Of a DNA stretch of 64,000 nucleotides, positions 33,853 to 43,438 are shown piece after piece. Source of the stretch: Gammaproteobacteria bacterium (GTDB lineage Bacteria > Pseudomonadota > Gammaproteobacteria > Pseudomonadales > Pseudohongiellaceae); NCBI GenBank assembly GCA_024639905.1, contig JAHEGE010000004.1, positions 62,001 through 126,000 of the forward strand, read 5' to 3'. How positions within the stretch are numbered: position 1 is the stretch's first letter; each line of letters opens with the position of its first letter. A program made the position numbers and the translations under genes. The notes below the pieces were generated by a model. The model saw only the letters and a program-made list of their open reading frames with translations. It was not told where the DNA came from and searched no databases.

Positions 33853-35333
33853 GTGAGAGCGAAGCCCATACCCCGTTCGCTCCTCTAGAGCTTTCCTGTT
33901 TTAGTCAGCTCTTGGAGCCGGCCGCGATCGCGCCGGCGCAAGACTACTCAACCAGCGGCATGCTCGTGTACGCGAGTGCGCCAAGCATCGAGCTGCGTGC
34001 GCAAATTCGTTTCGTCCTCAATGCGCCGGTAGTTTTTACCCGCGGCAGCGAAGACCAAGTTCGTCGGCTTATGCGTCATTGGCGCGCCGATCTATCGCCG
34101 TCGCTGGACAGCGGTGACGAGGAGCTTTTCGTTTCCGGTTTTGACGATGACGAGTCGCTCAAAGACCTCGCGTCCGAGGCGCCGATTATTCGTTTAGTGA
34201 ATCACCTCTTTGCTCGCGCACTCGACCTCGACGCGAGTGATATTCACTTCGAACCCAATGAGAACACCCTCGATGTGCGCTGCCGCGTCGACGGCATTAT
34301 GACGCGCATCGAGCGCCTGCCAATCAAAATACATACCGCGGTCGCGTCGCGCCTGAAACTCATGGCGCGACTAGACATTGGCGAGAAACGCTTGCCGCAG
34401 GACGGCCGCATCGATTACAAGATCGGCGCTAAACAGCTCGATATGCGCGTGTCTACACTACCGGGCGTGCACGGCGAGTCTATCGTGCTGCGCATACTCG
34501 ATCGCAGCGACACCGCGGTAGAGCTCGTGCAGCTAGGTATGCCGCAAGACCTGCTGGCGCGCTATGAGCACATCGTGAGTCAGCCCCATGGCATGGTGCT
34601 CATTACCGGCCCCACTGGCAGCGGCAAAACCACGACGCTGTATGCGACCCTCGAAAAAATTAACGACGAGAAACAGAAGATTATTACTGTCGAGGATCCG
34701 GTCGAATACCAACTCGACGGTATTACGCAGATCCAAGCGAATGCGAGCATCGGCCTCGGCTTCGCCGCCGGACTGCGCTCTATCGTGCGGCAAGATCCTG
34801 ACGTGCTCATGATCGGCGAGATCCGCGACCATGAAACCGCCGAGATCGCTATCGAGTCTGCACTCACCGGCCACCTGGTTTTCTCAACTCTGCACACTAA
34901 CGACGCCGCCGGCGCCGTCACCCGGTTGCAGGACATGGGCGTGGAAGGCTATCTGATTAGCTCAAGCCTTCTCGCTATTCAGGCGCAGCGCCTCGTACGC
35001 CGCGTGTGCACCGATTGTGTTGAGACGCAGCCGATCACTGCAGACGAGGCGCAAGTTTTAGAGATCGACGCCAGCGCCTGCCCCAGTGTGAGCCGCGGCC
35101 GTGGTTGCGAGCGCTGTGGCCAGACCGGTTACCGCGGACGCGTTGGCTTGTATGAGCTGCTTACCATGAGCGACGAGATCCGCCATCAGATCGCCAGCGG
35201 CGCCGACGCGAACAGCATCCGCGAACAGGCAATCAAAGACGGCATGCGCACGCTGCGCCAAGACGCACTGGATAAACTGCGCGCCGGTATTACTACGCCC
35301 GAGGAGGTCGTGCGCGTCACTCGCGCGGTCTAG
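33849..35333 (+). CDS. gspE: Type II secretion ATPase GspE
   Basis: GPTGSGKTTTLYATLEKIN, ASDIHFEPNENTLDVRCRVDG, GEIRDHETAEIAIESALTGHLVFSTLHTNDA, CXXC...CXXC zinc motif. Confidence 0.96.
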   Translation: MSESEAHTPFAPLELSCFSQLLEPAAIAPAQDYSTSGMLVYASAPSIELRAQIRFVLNAPVVFTRGSEDQVRRLMRHWRADLSPSLDSGDEELFVSGFDDDESLKDLASEAPIIRLVNHLFARALDLDASDIHFEPNENTLDVRCRVDGIMTRIERLPIKIHTAVASRLKLMARLDIGEKRLPQDGRIDYKIGAKQLDMRVSTLPGVHGESIVLRILDRSDTAVELVQLGMPQDLLARYEHIVSQPHGMVLITGPTGSGKTTTLYATLEKINDEKQKIITVEDPVEYQLDGITQIQANASIGLGFAAGLRSIVRQDPDVLMIGEIRDHETAEIAIESALTGHLVFSTLHTNDAAGAVTRLQDMGVEGYLISSSLLAIQAQRLVRRVCTDCVETQPITADEAQVLEIDASACPSVSRGRGCERCGQTGYRGRVGLYELLTMSDEIRHQIASGADANSIREQAIKDGMRTLRQDALDKLRAGITTPEEVVRVTRAV

Positions 35334-35336
35334 CCT

Positions 35337-36557
35337 ATGAGCACACACGCCCAAAGCCATCACGGCAAGTTTAAATACCGCGCGATAGACGCCACGGGGA
35401 AGGCCCAAAGCGGCACGCTCGCCGCCGAGTCTGAGAAAGAAGCGATGCGTCTGCTGCGTGGAAGAGGGCTTACGCCAACTGCTCTGCGCGCGACCCAAAC
35501 CCGCGAAGCCGGCACGCGCAAGAAAATCAAACAGTCAGACCTGCTCGATTTTACCAACGGACTCTGCACGCTCGTCGAATCCCGTGTGCCTATCGATCGC
35601 GCGCTGCGCCTGCTCGAAGGCATTACCGAATCCAGTGCGATGCGCGAACTCACTCTCGAGTTACTGCGCGAGGTGAAAGAAGGTCGCTCGCTCGCTGCCG
35701 CCATGGAAGCGCACCCTAGCGTATTCTCCAAGATGTACGTGAATATCGTCCGTGCTGGCGAAGAAGGGGGCATCTTGCACGAGCTACTGCCCGAGCTTGC
35801 GGAGTTTCTGGATACCAGCGCGAAGACCCGCCAAACCATCGTCTCCGCAATGATCTACCCCGCGGTGCTGCTCGTGACCGGCGTCGTGTCGGTCATGCTC
35901 TTGCTGATTTTTGTCGTGCCGCAGTTCGCTGCGATGTTCGAAGATGCCGGCACGCAGATACCGCCCGCCGCGCAGTTCCTATTAAACCTAAGCGACTGGC
36001 TTCAACGCTTCGGGATCCTCATCCCCCTTACGCTTGTCGGCCTCTACTACGGTTGGCGTAGCCTCGACAAACAGGCCACGACGCGCCTGCGCCGTGACCA
36101 ATTTTTACTGTCGCTGCCACTTTTAGGGCCACTCATTCTCACGCGCGAAAGCGCAGTTTTCGCTCGCACACTCGGCTCGCTTCTTGGCGCCGGCATTCCC
36201 CTTATTCGCGCACTGCGCGTATCGCGTGAGGTCGTCGACAACGATCAGCTTAGCGCGCAGCTAGGGCAGGTAGAGGAAGACGTTCGAGGCGGCACTGGCC
36301 TCGGCGCGGCACTCGAAAAAACCCAACAGTTTCCTACGCTACTGCATCAGCTGGTCGCGGTAGGCGAAGAATCCGGGCGCACGGCGACTATTCTCGTAAA
36401 ATCCGCAGCGACCTTCGACAACATCGTGCGCAATCAGATGGCGAGCCTCGTCGCGGCGCTGCAGCCCGCGCTGATACTCGTGCTTGCCATCGCCGTTGGC
36501 GGCATCACTATTACCATGCTCTCGGCGGTATTCAGTATGAATGCCGTAGAATTTTAG
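35337..36557 (+). CDS. gspF: Type II secretion inner-membrane platform protein GspF
   Basis: KYRAIDATGKAQSGTLAAESEKEAMRLLRGRGLTP, two T2SSF domains, VGEESGRTATILVKSAATFD. Confidence 0.95.
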   Translation: MSTHAQSHHGKFKYRAIDATGKAQSGTLAAESEKEAMRLLRGRGLTPTALRATQTREAGTRKKIKQSDLLDFTNGLCTLVESRVPIDRALRLLEGITESSAMRELTLELLREVKEGRSLAAAMEAHPSVFSKMYVNIVRAGEEGGILHELLPELAEFLDTSAKTRQTIVSAMIYPAVLLVTGVVSVMLLLIFVVPQFAAMFEDAGTQIPPAAQFLLNLSDWLQRFGILIPLTLVGLYYGWRSLDKQATTRLRRDQFLLSLPLLGPLILTRESAVFARTLGSLLGAGIPLIRALRVSREVVDNDQLSAQLGQVEEDVRGGTGLGAALEKTQQFPTLLHQLVAVGEESGRTATILVKSAATFDNIVRNQMASLVAALQPALILVLAIAVGGITITMLSAVFSMNAVEF

Positions 36558-36584
36558 ATTAGACGAGGCGACAAGGAGAAACCC

Positions 36585-38828
36585 GTGCAAACACTGGACA
36601 AAACTGGAGCGAGCAGAGAAGCACTCACACGCAGTGAGAACGCCAATGGCGTGTTGCCGCGTCGTCGCCTCGCTGCGCTAATCGCCTGCGCACTCGTGCT
36701 GAGCTCTTGCGCCGTACTCGATTCGTCGCCGCGCCCGCTAGGGCCTTTTAGCGGTCGGCCCGACGCGGAGGCCGGGGCCTCCTTTAAGAGTGCTGCCGAA
36801 GTTGCCGCGGAAGAGATCGCTGAGATCGCAAGCCCCGGCTCCGCGCAGCAGCAGCGACTCATTAGCGAAATAAACCGCGACGGCTCACAGCCCGCGCTTA
36901 GCGGCTACCGCGAAACGGTACCCCGTGCGGCGGACGGCGATACGCCGCGCGACGCCGATGACGTGGTGGAATTGAATTACGAGCAGGCCGACCTGCGCCT
37001 CGTCCTCGAGCAGCTCGCCGAGTCTTTGGACATGTCCGTGGTGATGGATCCCAGCCTCGACATGAAAGTGAGTGTGCGCACCTCGAGCAATCAGCCCTTG
37101 GGCCTCGACGACGTGTGGCCGGTCATGCGCCTCCTCGCGCGCGATGCGGGCGTGCTCATCGACCGCGTCGGCAATGTATTCAATATCCGCCGAGGCACGT
37201 CGAGCCTGCCGATCGAGATTGCGACGCCGGACACACTCGGAAGCGGCACCGCGCCAACTATTTTACAAATTACTCCGCTGGTGCATGTTGCAGCCGACGC
37301 CGCGATTGAGATTATCCAACCGTTGCTAGAAGGCGAAGGCAGTGTGCGCCGCCTACTCTCTGGTAATAATCTGGCTATTTCAGCCGGCGAGTCGCAACTG
37401 CGGCGTATCAACGAATTGCTGTATATAGTCGATTCCGACCCCTTCGCGAATCAAGGCATTAGCCTGTATCCGCTAAGCAATGCCCGCGCGACCGAGGTGG
37501 CCACCGAGCTCGAGGAAATCCTCGGCTTGATCGAAGGCGCGACGCCGGCGTATCAGGTAAAGGGTATCGAGCGCATCAATGCGGTATTAGTAACCGCGCC
37601 CGCCCGCCGCGGATTCGATGAAATCGCACGGTGGATCCAAATACTCGACGCCGCGAGCCAAGAGCAAGTAGAACAGCTATTCCATTATCGCGTTAAGAAT
37701 CTCAGTGCCACGGAGCTCGGCGACACGCTGTCGAGCGTGTTCGAAAGCAACGACAGCCGCGACGAGGATGAAGACGGCAATCGCAGCCGCAACGGGCGCG
37801 ACGAGCAGCCGGTCGTGTTCGAACCCCCAAGCGGCAATCCCGATGGCCAACAAGATCCTGCTCAGAGCGGGCTGGCAACGAACGACGGCGCGCGGCCGAC
37901 GAATCCAAGCAACGCCATCGCCGCCAACCTCGCTGTGAAGATCGTCGCCGACGAAGCCACCAACAGTTTGCTTATACGCAGCACCGCGCGCGATTACCGG
38001 CAGTTGCTCACGACGATTAATCAGCTCGATGCTGTGCCGCTGCAAGTGATGATTAACGCAGTGATCGCGCAGATCACGCTCACCGAAGGTAACGAGTTCG
38101 GCGTCGATTGGAGCCGCGTCGCCGCCAACAGTGCAGTGCAGTCACTGTCTACCTCGACGAGTACTAACTACACGCCGGCGGGACTTGGTGGGTTGATGTT
38201 CAGCAAGTCGTTCATCGACGGCGCCGCTCAGGTGGACGCCACGTTGGAGGCGATTTCGGTCAACAACGACGTGCAGCTTCTTGCGCGCCCCTCGCTCACG
38301 GTCATCAATAACCAAGAGGGTGAGATTCAGATCGGCTCGCAGGTCCCGGTCGAACAAGGCCAGGCGATCGGAGGTGCGGGCATCTCGACTACGAATATTC
38401 AATACCGCGATACCGGTATCGTGCTGTCGATTACGCCGCAGATTAACGATGACGGCATCGTCAATCTCATCATTCGGCAAGAGCTGTCGTCGGTCGACAG
38501 TGGTGCCGAGGGCGTGAATAATAATCCGGTGTTTAATAATCAAGAGATCAACACCACGGTCGTCGTGCGTGATGGCGAAAACGTAGTGCTAGGCGGCTTG
38601 ATTCAGTCGGATACCGAAAATCTAAACACAGGCGTGCCAGGCCTCAACCGCGTTCCGCTTCTTGGCGGCCTGTTCTCTTTCCGCCAACAGTCTGTTCAGC
38701 GCAAAGAATTATTTATCGTGTTGCGCCCCGAGATCGTGGATCTTAATGCCGACACGAGCTCGCAGTATCGCGCCGTGTTAGAACGTTTCGAATTAGCGAC
38801 GCAGATGATAGAAGAGGCGGGCATATAG
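36585..38828 (+). CDS. gspD: Type II secretion secretin GspD with lipoprotein signal
   Basis: Lipobox LVLSSC; N0 domain NYEQADLRLVLEQLAESLDMSVVMDPSL; repeated N-domains; secretin core LLARPSLTVINNQEGEIQIGSQVPV, VVLGGLIQSDTENLNTGVPGLNRVPLLGGLF. Confidence 0.96.
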   Translation: MQTLDKTGASREALTRSENANGVLPRRRLAALIACALVLSSCAVLDSSPRPLGPFSGRPDAEAGASFKSAAEVAAEEIAEIASPGSAQQQRLISEINRDGSQPALSGYRETVPRAADGDTPRDADDVVELNYEQADLRLVLEQLAESLDMSVVMDPSLDMKVSVRTSSNQPLGLDDVWPVMRLLARDAGVLIDRVGNVFNIRRGTSSLPIEIATPDTLGSGTAPTILQITPLVHVAADAAIEIIQPLLEGEGSVRRLLSGNNLAISAGESQLRRINELLYIVDSDPFANQGISLYPLSNARATEVATELEEILGLIEGATPAYQVKGIERINAVLVTAPARRGFDEIARWIQILDAASQEQVEQLFHYRVKNLSATELGDTLSSVFESNDSRDEDEDGNRSRNGRDEQPVVFEPPSGNPDGQQDPAQSGLATNDGARPTNPSNAIAANLAVKIVADEATNSLLIRSTARDYRQLLTTINQLDAVPLQVMINAVIAQITLTEGNEFGVDWSRVAANSAVQSLSTSTSTNYTPAGLGGLMFSKSFIDGAAQVDATLEAISVNNDVQLLARPSLTVINNQEGEIQIGSQVPVEQGQAIGGAGISTTNIQYRDTGIVLSITPQINDDGIVNLIIRQELSSVDSGAEGVNNNPVFNNQEINTTVVVRDGENVVLGGLIQSDTENLNTGVPGLNRVPLLGGLFSFRQQSVQRKELFIVLRPEIVDLNADTSSQYRAVLERFELATQMIEEAGI

Positions 38829-38903
38829 TCGGCTTACCGATTACTAACGCGTGCAAATTGAATTCAGAGGCTTAATTAAAAGGCCGAAAACGAGGACGAA
38901 TAG

Positions 38904-39353
38904 ATGAACCCAGCGATGCACACGACCACCCTTCGCGCAGCGGCGCGGCGCCCCTTATCTGCGCACGCCGCTCAACGCGGCTTCACGCTTATCGAGATTC
39001 TCGTGGTGATGGCGATCATCGCTATGCTGGCGGTGATGGTTGCGCCGAACATTTTCAACCAGCAGGCGGGTGCGATGCGCGATGTTGCGTTGTCTGAGAT
39101 CGCTACGCTTGAAGCAGCGCTCGATACCTATCGATTGGATGTCGGCGAATACCCCGATGCCCTCGAAGGCTTAGAAGAAGATGACACCAGCGGTGCGCGC
39201 TGGAATGGGCCTTACCTGCGCCGCGGCGTGCCGAACGACCCTTGGGATAATCCTTATGCCTACGAGTCTAACGGCCGCGAGTTTACGCTCGAGTCTTACG
39301 GCGCCGACGGCGACCGCGGTGGCGAGGGCGATGACGCCGATATCTCGCTCTAG
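38904..39353 (+). CDS. gspG: Type II secretion major pseudopilin GspG
   Basis: RGFTLIEILVVMAIIAMLAVMVAPNIF; LDTYRLDVGEYPDALEGLE; NDPWDNPYAYESNG. Confidence 0.96.
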   Translation: MNPAMHTTTLRAAARRPLSAHAAQRGFTLIEILVVMAIIAMLAVMVAPNIFNQQAGAMRDVALSEIATLEAALDTYRLDVGEYPDALEGLEEDDTSGARWNGPYLRRGVPNDPWDNPYAYESNGREFTLESYGADGDRGGEGDDADISL

Positions 39354-39849
39354 GCAGAACACGCCGCCGGCCGCGGGTGGCTTTACGCTGCTCGAGCTGC
39401 TGCTGGTGCTCGGCATCATCGTGCTGGCAGCGGCACTTGTCGTGCCGAATCTTGGCGGCCTCGATGCGCGCAGTTTCACCGCCCAGCTCCGCGACCTCGG
39501 TGCGCAACTCAACTATGCCCGCCGCAATGCGGTGGTGTCCGGCCAGACCGCGACGATTCTCGTGTCGTCCGGTGAGGCTGGCTGCAACGAGACGCCCGAG
39601 CAACCGCTGCTGCAACACTGTTGGACTGCTGAGGGCATTAGCCTAGCCTTCGATGCCGACGCGGCGACAGCGGGCTCTCGCAGCCAACGCCATTACTACG
39701 AACCCACAGACTCCGTCAGCGTTCGGTTTTACCCCGAGGGTGGTAGCAGCGGCGGACGCCTCGAGTTGACGCTCGGTGACACGCAAGCGTGGGTCGGCAT
39801 CGATTCCTTCACCGGCCGCGTTCAGGTCAGCAATGAGGATACGCCATGA
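39331..39849 (+). CDS. gspH: Type II secretion minor pseudopilin GspH (overlaps gspG 3' end)
   Basis: Prepilin motif GGFTLLELLLVLGIIVLAAALVVPNLG; start ATG 39331 in-frame inside gspG. Confidence 0.88.
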   Translation: MTPISRSRQNTPPAAGGFTLLELLLVLGIIVLAAALVVPNLGGLDARSFTAQLRDLGAQLNYARRNAVVSGQTATILVSSGEAGCNETPEQPLLQHCWTAEGISLAFDADAATAGSRSQRHYYEPTDSVSVRFYPEGGSSGGRLELTLGDTQAWVGIDSFTGRVQVSNEDTP

Positions 39850-40286
39850 CACGGCATAGGCGAGACGGCAGATTGCCTGCGCGCCTAGCTGCCACGCGCG
39901 CTCGAAGCCGCGGCTTTACGCTTATCGAGGTCGTCGTCGCGCTTACCATCACCGGTTTTCTCCTCGGTGGTTTGTTTACCTTGGTTGGTGGCAGTAAACG
40001 CTTGTCGTGGCGGGCAGAAGCCGCGCTCGGGAAAGCACTACAGCAGCGCGCCGCGTGGAATTTCGCCTCGTTGGATAACGACTATGCGGACCTAGAGCCG
40101 ATTTTGAGCTACAGCGGCGGCGACGATTTTGAGGTAGTGCCACACGATGAACTCGACGCGCCGGACCGGCAGACTCAGCCGCTGCAGTACACGCTGCAGG
40201 CGGTAGATCTGGTTTCGCCAGCGGGCGACACCGAAGCGGTAGCGCTGCGCTGGATCAGGCTGCAACCCGGGGCGAGCCTGCGATGA
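39846..40286 (+). CDS. gspI: Type II secretion minor pseudopilin GspI
   Basis: Prepilin motif RGFTLIEVVVALTITGFLLGGLFTLVGG; ATGA overlap; position in operon. Confidence 0.85.
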   Translation: MTRHRRDGRLPARLAATRARSRGFTLIEVVVALTITGFLLGGLFTLVGGSKRLSWRAEAALGKALQQRAAWNFASLDNDYADLEPILSYSGGDDFEVVPHDELDAPDRQTQPLQYTLQAVDLVSPAGDTEAVALRWIRLQPGASLR

Positions 40287-40969
40287 CCTGTCCCACTCCG
40301 AGGCTGTGCAGCCGACAGCGGCAAAGTGCGTTCACGCTTATCGAGGTACTGCTTGCCTTGGCGCTCACCGCCTTGTTGCTTAGCCTACTCAGCGGCGGCA
40401 TGTATGTGGTGGCGCGTGATTGGAACCAGACCGCCGATACCTTAGACGATGCATTAGACGACGCGGTCGTGGCGCTGCAGATAGAACGCGCGTTACTCGG
40501 CGCTTTTCCGCACAGTTATAACAATCCCGAAACGCTGATTCGTGAAATTTTCTTCGAAGGTGAGGCAGACTCTCTGCGCTGGGTGAGCACCGTCTCCCCG
40601 CAGCGTCAGCCGGGTCTTACTGCGTGGTCTTTGGAGCGCGTCGCAGGCGAAGGCGTCGCCCTTTCCCTTGCGCCGGCGTTCACCGATGATCCGACTGAAC
40701 GGCTCGACGACGCTGAACCGCGCCTGCTATTTACAGGCTATGAACTCGCGCTCAAATACTTGCATGAGCCAGACGAGCTGAACCGCGAATGGACAGACGA
40801 GTGGTTCGCGAGCGACTATGCGGCGTTGCCTTTGGCGGTACATCTTTTGTTTACACCAAATTCATCGGCGCGCGCCGAGCAAAAACCTTTCGAGCTCATT
40901 GCCCCGCTGCGCGCGTGGCGTCATCGCTCCATCATGCCGGATACTGGCGGCGGGGGCCTGGGGCGATGA
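40283..40969 (+). CDS. gspJ: Type II secretion minor pseudopilin GspJ
   Basis: Prepilin motif SAFTLIEVLLALALTALLLSLLSGGMY; position in operon. Confidence 0.85.
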   Translation: MTCPTPRLCSRQRQSAFTLIEVLLALALTALLLSLLSGGMYVVARDWNQTADTLDDALDDAVVALQIERALLGAFPHSYNNPETLIREIFFEGEADSLRWVSTVSPQRQPGLTAWSLERVAGEGVALSLAPAFTDDPTERLDDAEPRLLFTGYELALKYLHEPDELNREWTDEWFASDYAALPLAVHLLFTPNSSARAEQKPFELIAPLRAWRHRSIMPDTGGGGLGR

Positions 40970-42159
40970 TTCCGATGACACAAAAACTCCAGGGGAAATC
41001 ACAGCGCGGCTCGGTGCTTCTTATCGTGTTGTGGACAGCCGTGCTACTGACTATTCTCGTTACCGCCATGGCCAGTAAGGTCCGCCTTTCCGCGCGCACC
41101 GCGTTTAATAATCAGCTCGCCGCCGACGACTACACCCAGCGCACCAGCGCACTGCACAGCGCAGAGATGGAGCTTATGCTCGAGCTATTGCCGACGCCTA
41201 TCGATGCGCCACTCGAAACCAATGCCGAGGGCGAGCCGCTTAATCGCTTGCATCGTTTCGACGGGCGCGCGCTGCGCCTGAGCTATCCAACGCCAGATGA
41301 CATGGTCGTTCGTATTTATAATCACGCGGGCAAGATTAATCTTAATCGTATACCGCGCGCCAATATGCAGCTGCTTATTGAGCATCGCTTAGAGGTACTG
41401 CGCGGAGAGGAGCCCGATGCCGAGGAGGTGCAAGACCTACTCGCGGCGTGGACCGATTGGACCGACTTGAATGACATCGAAGGGATAAACGGCGCCGAGC
41501 GTGGTTACTATGAGGAACAGGAGCCGAGTTATATTCCGCGCAACAACCCTGAGCTGGACAGCGTAGAAGAACTGCTGCATATCCGCGGTTTCGACGAGCT
41601 GTTCGCGGGCATTAATCTCGAAGCCGCGTTCACCATCTATGGCACCAATCGCCAAGTGAATCTCAACCTTGCTAGCCGCGAGGCGCTGTCGCTCCTGCCG
41701 GGCCTTACTCCGCAAATCATCGACGATCTCGCGCTAGCCCGCCAGCTCGACCCCTTCGATAACCGCGGCGAGATTGGGGAGGTCGTGCCGTTCGAAAATC
41801 TCACCGAGCTCTCCCCTTGGCTTAGCAACGAGACGAGCAACTACTACACGATATTCGTCTACCCGCGCCCCGACGCCGGCGCAGAGTCTCGCACCGCCGC
41901 CGAATTCCAACCCGAAGCTTATCCGCTGGCCATGCCGTCGATGACCGAGACGCGTGTGGGCGACCAGCCGCCGGACACCAGTCGGCTGAGTGCGCAACAG
42001 ATCAGAAAGGTCACCGAAGCCGCAAACGCCAGCGACCCCTGGGAAATTTCCCCGGGCATCGGCCGGCAGGGCTTTGCCGAAATCGTCGAGATAGTCAGCC
42101 TCGACACGCCGCCCCGCGTCTACCAAATCAATCCCTACGCGACGCTGCCGCAGTACTAA
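40966..42159 (+). CDS. gspK: Type II secretion minor pseudopilin GspK (ORF open from 40789; ATG 40966 overlaps gspJ stop)
   Basis: RGSVLLIVLWTAVLLTILVTAMA, VRIYNHAGKINLNRI, DLLAAWTDWTDLNDIEGINGAERGYYE, NLNLASREALSLLPGLTP. Confidence 0.9.
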   Translation: MIPMTQKLQGKSQRGSVLLIVLWTAVLLTILVTAMASKVRLSARTAFNNQLAADDYTQRTSALHSAEMELMLELLPTPIDAPLETNAEGEPLNRLHRFDGRALRLSYPTPDDMVVRIYNHAGKINLNRIPRANMQLLIEHRLEVLRGEEPDAEEVQDLLAAWTDWTDLNDIEGINGAERGYYEEQEPSYIPRNNPELDSVEELLHIRGFDELFAGINLEAAFTIYGTNRQVNLNLASREALSLLPGLTPQIIDDLALARQLDPFDNRGEIGEVVPFENLTELSPWLSNETSNYYTIFVYPRPDAGAESRTAAEFQPEAYPLAMPSMTETRVGDQPPDTSRLSAQQIRKVTEAANASDPWEISPGIGRQGFAEIVEIVSLDTPPRVYQINPYATLPQY

Positions 42160-42197
42160 TTCAGCTCACGCACACGAACTTGCCGACGTGACCGACA

Positions 42198-43421
42198 TTA
42201 CTTATTCTCCAGCTCCCACCGCGCCTGCATCGTCATCGGTCCGACGCCCTTGTTCGCGTTCATGCGTAGCAGCGGGCTAAACTTGGTCTCGTACCACAAC
42301 AGCCCACTCTCGTCGGCAAGCCCGCCGAGGGCATAGAACTCACCTACGCGCATCGCGATTTTTTCGACGGTTAACCGCACGGTGAACACCTCACCCTTGG
42401 TGTAGGTCCTGCGTTCGACGTCGCTGTAATTAGTTGTGAGAAAAGACGCGATAGGCTCTTCGGCTGACCGCATGAAGGCGAAACCGAAATGCCCATCCAT
42501 CTTGTCGTTGAGCACCTCGACTTCCATTTCCAACACCACATCGCTTAATGGCTCGATGGTAGTGATCGGCTCGCCGCTGGTAGACAGCACGGCGAGGGAA
42601 TTGATGCGGCAATCTTGTAATAGCGGCGCCTCTGTCGCACCGGTCTCTTCGACCGGCACGTCTTCTTGCACCGAGTTATAGCTTTTCTTGTTATTGCAGA
42701 AGTCTTCGTAATGCCCCACCACGGTGTGGCTGTCGCCGATCTCCCGAATCTCACCCTTGTCGAGCCAAATGGCGATATCGCAGAGCTCTTGCACGTGGAA
42801 CATCGAGTGGCTGCAGAAGATCATGGTTTTGCGCTGGGCGCGAAATTCATTCATTCGCTGCACGCACTTTTTTTGGAACGCAAGATCTCCAACCGAGAGC
42901 GCCTCGTCGATAACGAGGATGTCGGGGCGTACCATTGTCGCAATAGAAAACGCGAGACGTACATACATGCCCGACGAGTAGGTCTTTACCGGCCTGTCTA
43001 TAAACTTGCCTAGCTCAGAGAACTCGATGATGTCCTTTTCGAGAGCAGCGATGTCGTCGTCCGGCACGCCGAGCAGAGAGGCATTGAGGAAAATATTGCG
43101 GCGGCCAGTAAACTCGGGATGGAACCCTGCGCCCAGCTCGAGCAGCGCGGCAACCTGGCCGTGTGTTGTAATCTCGCCGCTAGTCGGCTGAAGAGTGCCT
43201 ACGAGCAATTTCAACAGCGTCGACTTGCCGGCTCCGTTATCGCCGATGATGCCGAGGCTCTTGCCATCGGGTACGGCGAAGGAAATATCTCGCAGCACAT
43301 GGTAAATCTGGTGTCGCGGACGCCGTAGCACTATCTCGGCGAGGCGGTCTTGCGGACGGTCGTAGATCTTAAAATCTTTGTTGAGATTCTCAACGACGAC
43401 GCGAGGGGGAGTCTGAATCAC
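42198..43421 (-). CDS. Polysaccharide/O-antigen ABC transporter ATP-binding protein, Wzt-like with C-terminal extension
   Basis: IGDNGAGKSTLLKLLVGTLQPTSGEITTHGQVAALLELGAGFHPEFTGRRNIFLN, KTYSSGMYVRLAFSIATMVRPDILVIDEALSVGD; ~150-aa C-terminal domain as in Wzt. Confidence 0.9.
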   Translation of the reverse strand: MIQTPPRVVVENLNKDFKIYDRPQDRLAEIVLRRPRHQIYHVLRDISFAVPDGKSLGIIGDNGAGKSTLLKLLVGTLQPTSGEITTHGQVAALLELGAGFHPEFTGRRNIFLNASLLGVPDDDIAALEKDIIEFSELGKFIDRPVKTYSSGMYVRLAFSIATMVRPDILVIDEALSVGDLAFQKKCVQRMNEFRAQRKTMIFCSHSMFHVQELCDIAIWLDKGEIREIGDSHTVVGHYEDFCNNKKSYNSVQEDVPVEETGATEAPLLQDCRINSLAVLSTSGEPITTIEPLSDVVLEMEVEVLNDKMDGHFGFAFMRSAEEPIASFLTTNYSDVERRTYTKGEVFTVRLTVEKIAMRVGEFYALGGLADESGLLWYETKFSPLLRMNANKGVGPMTMQARWELENK

Positions 43422-43438
43422 GGATGAATCCTCGCTGC

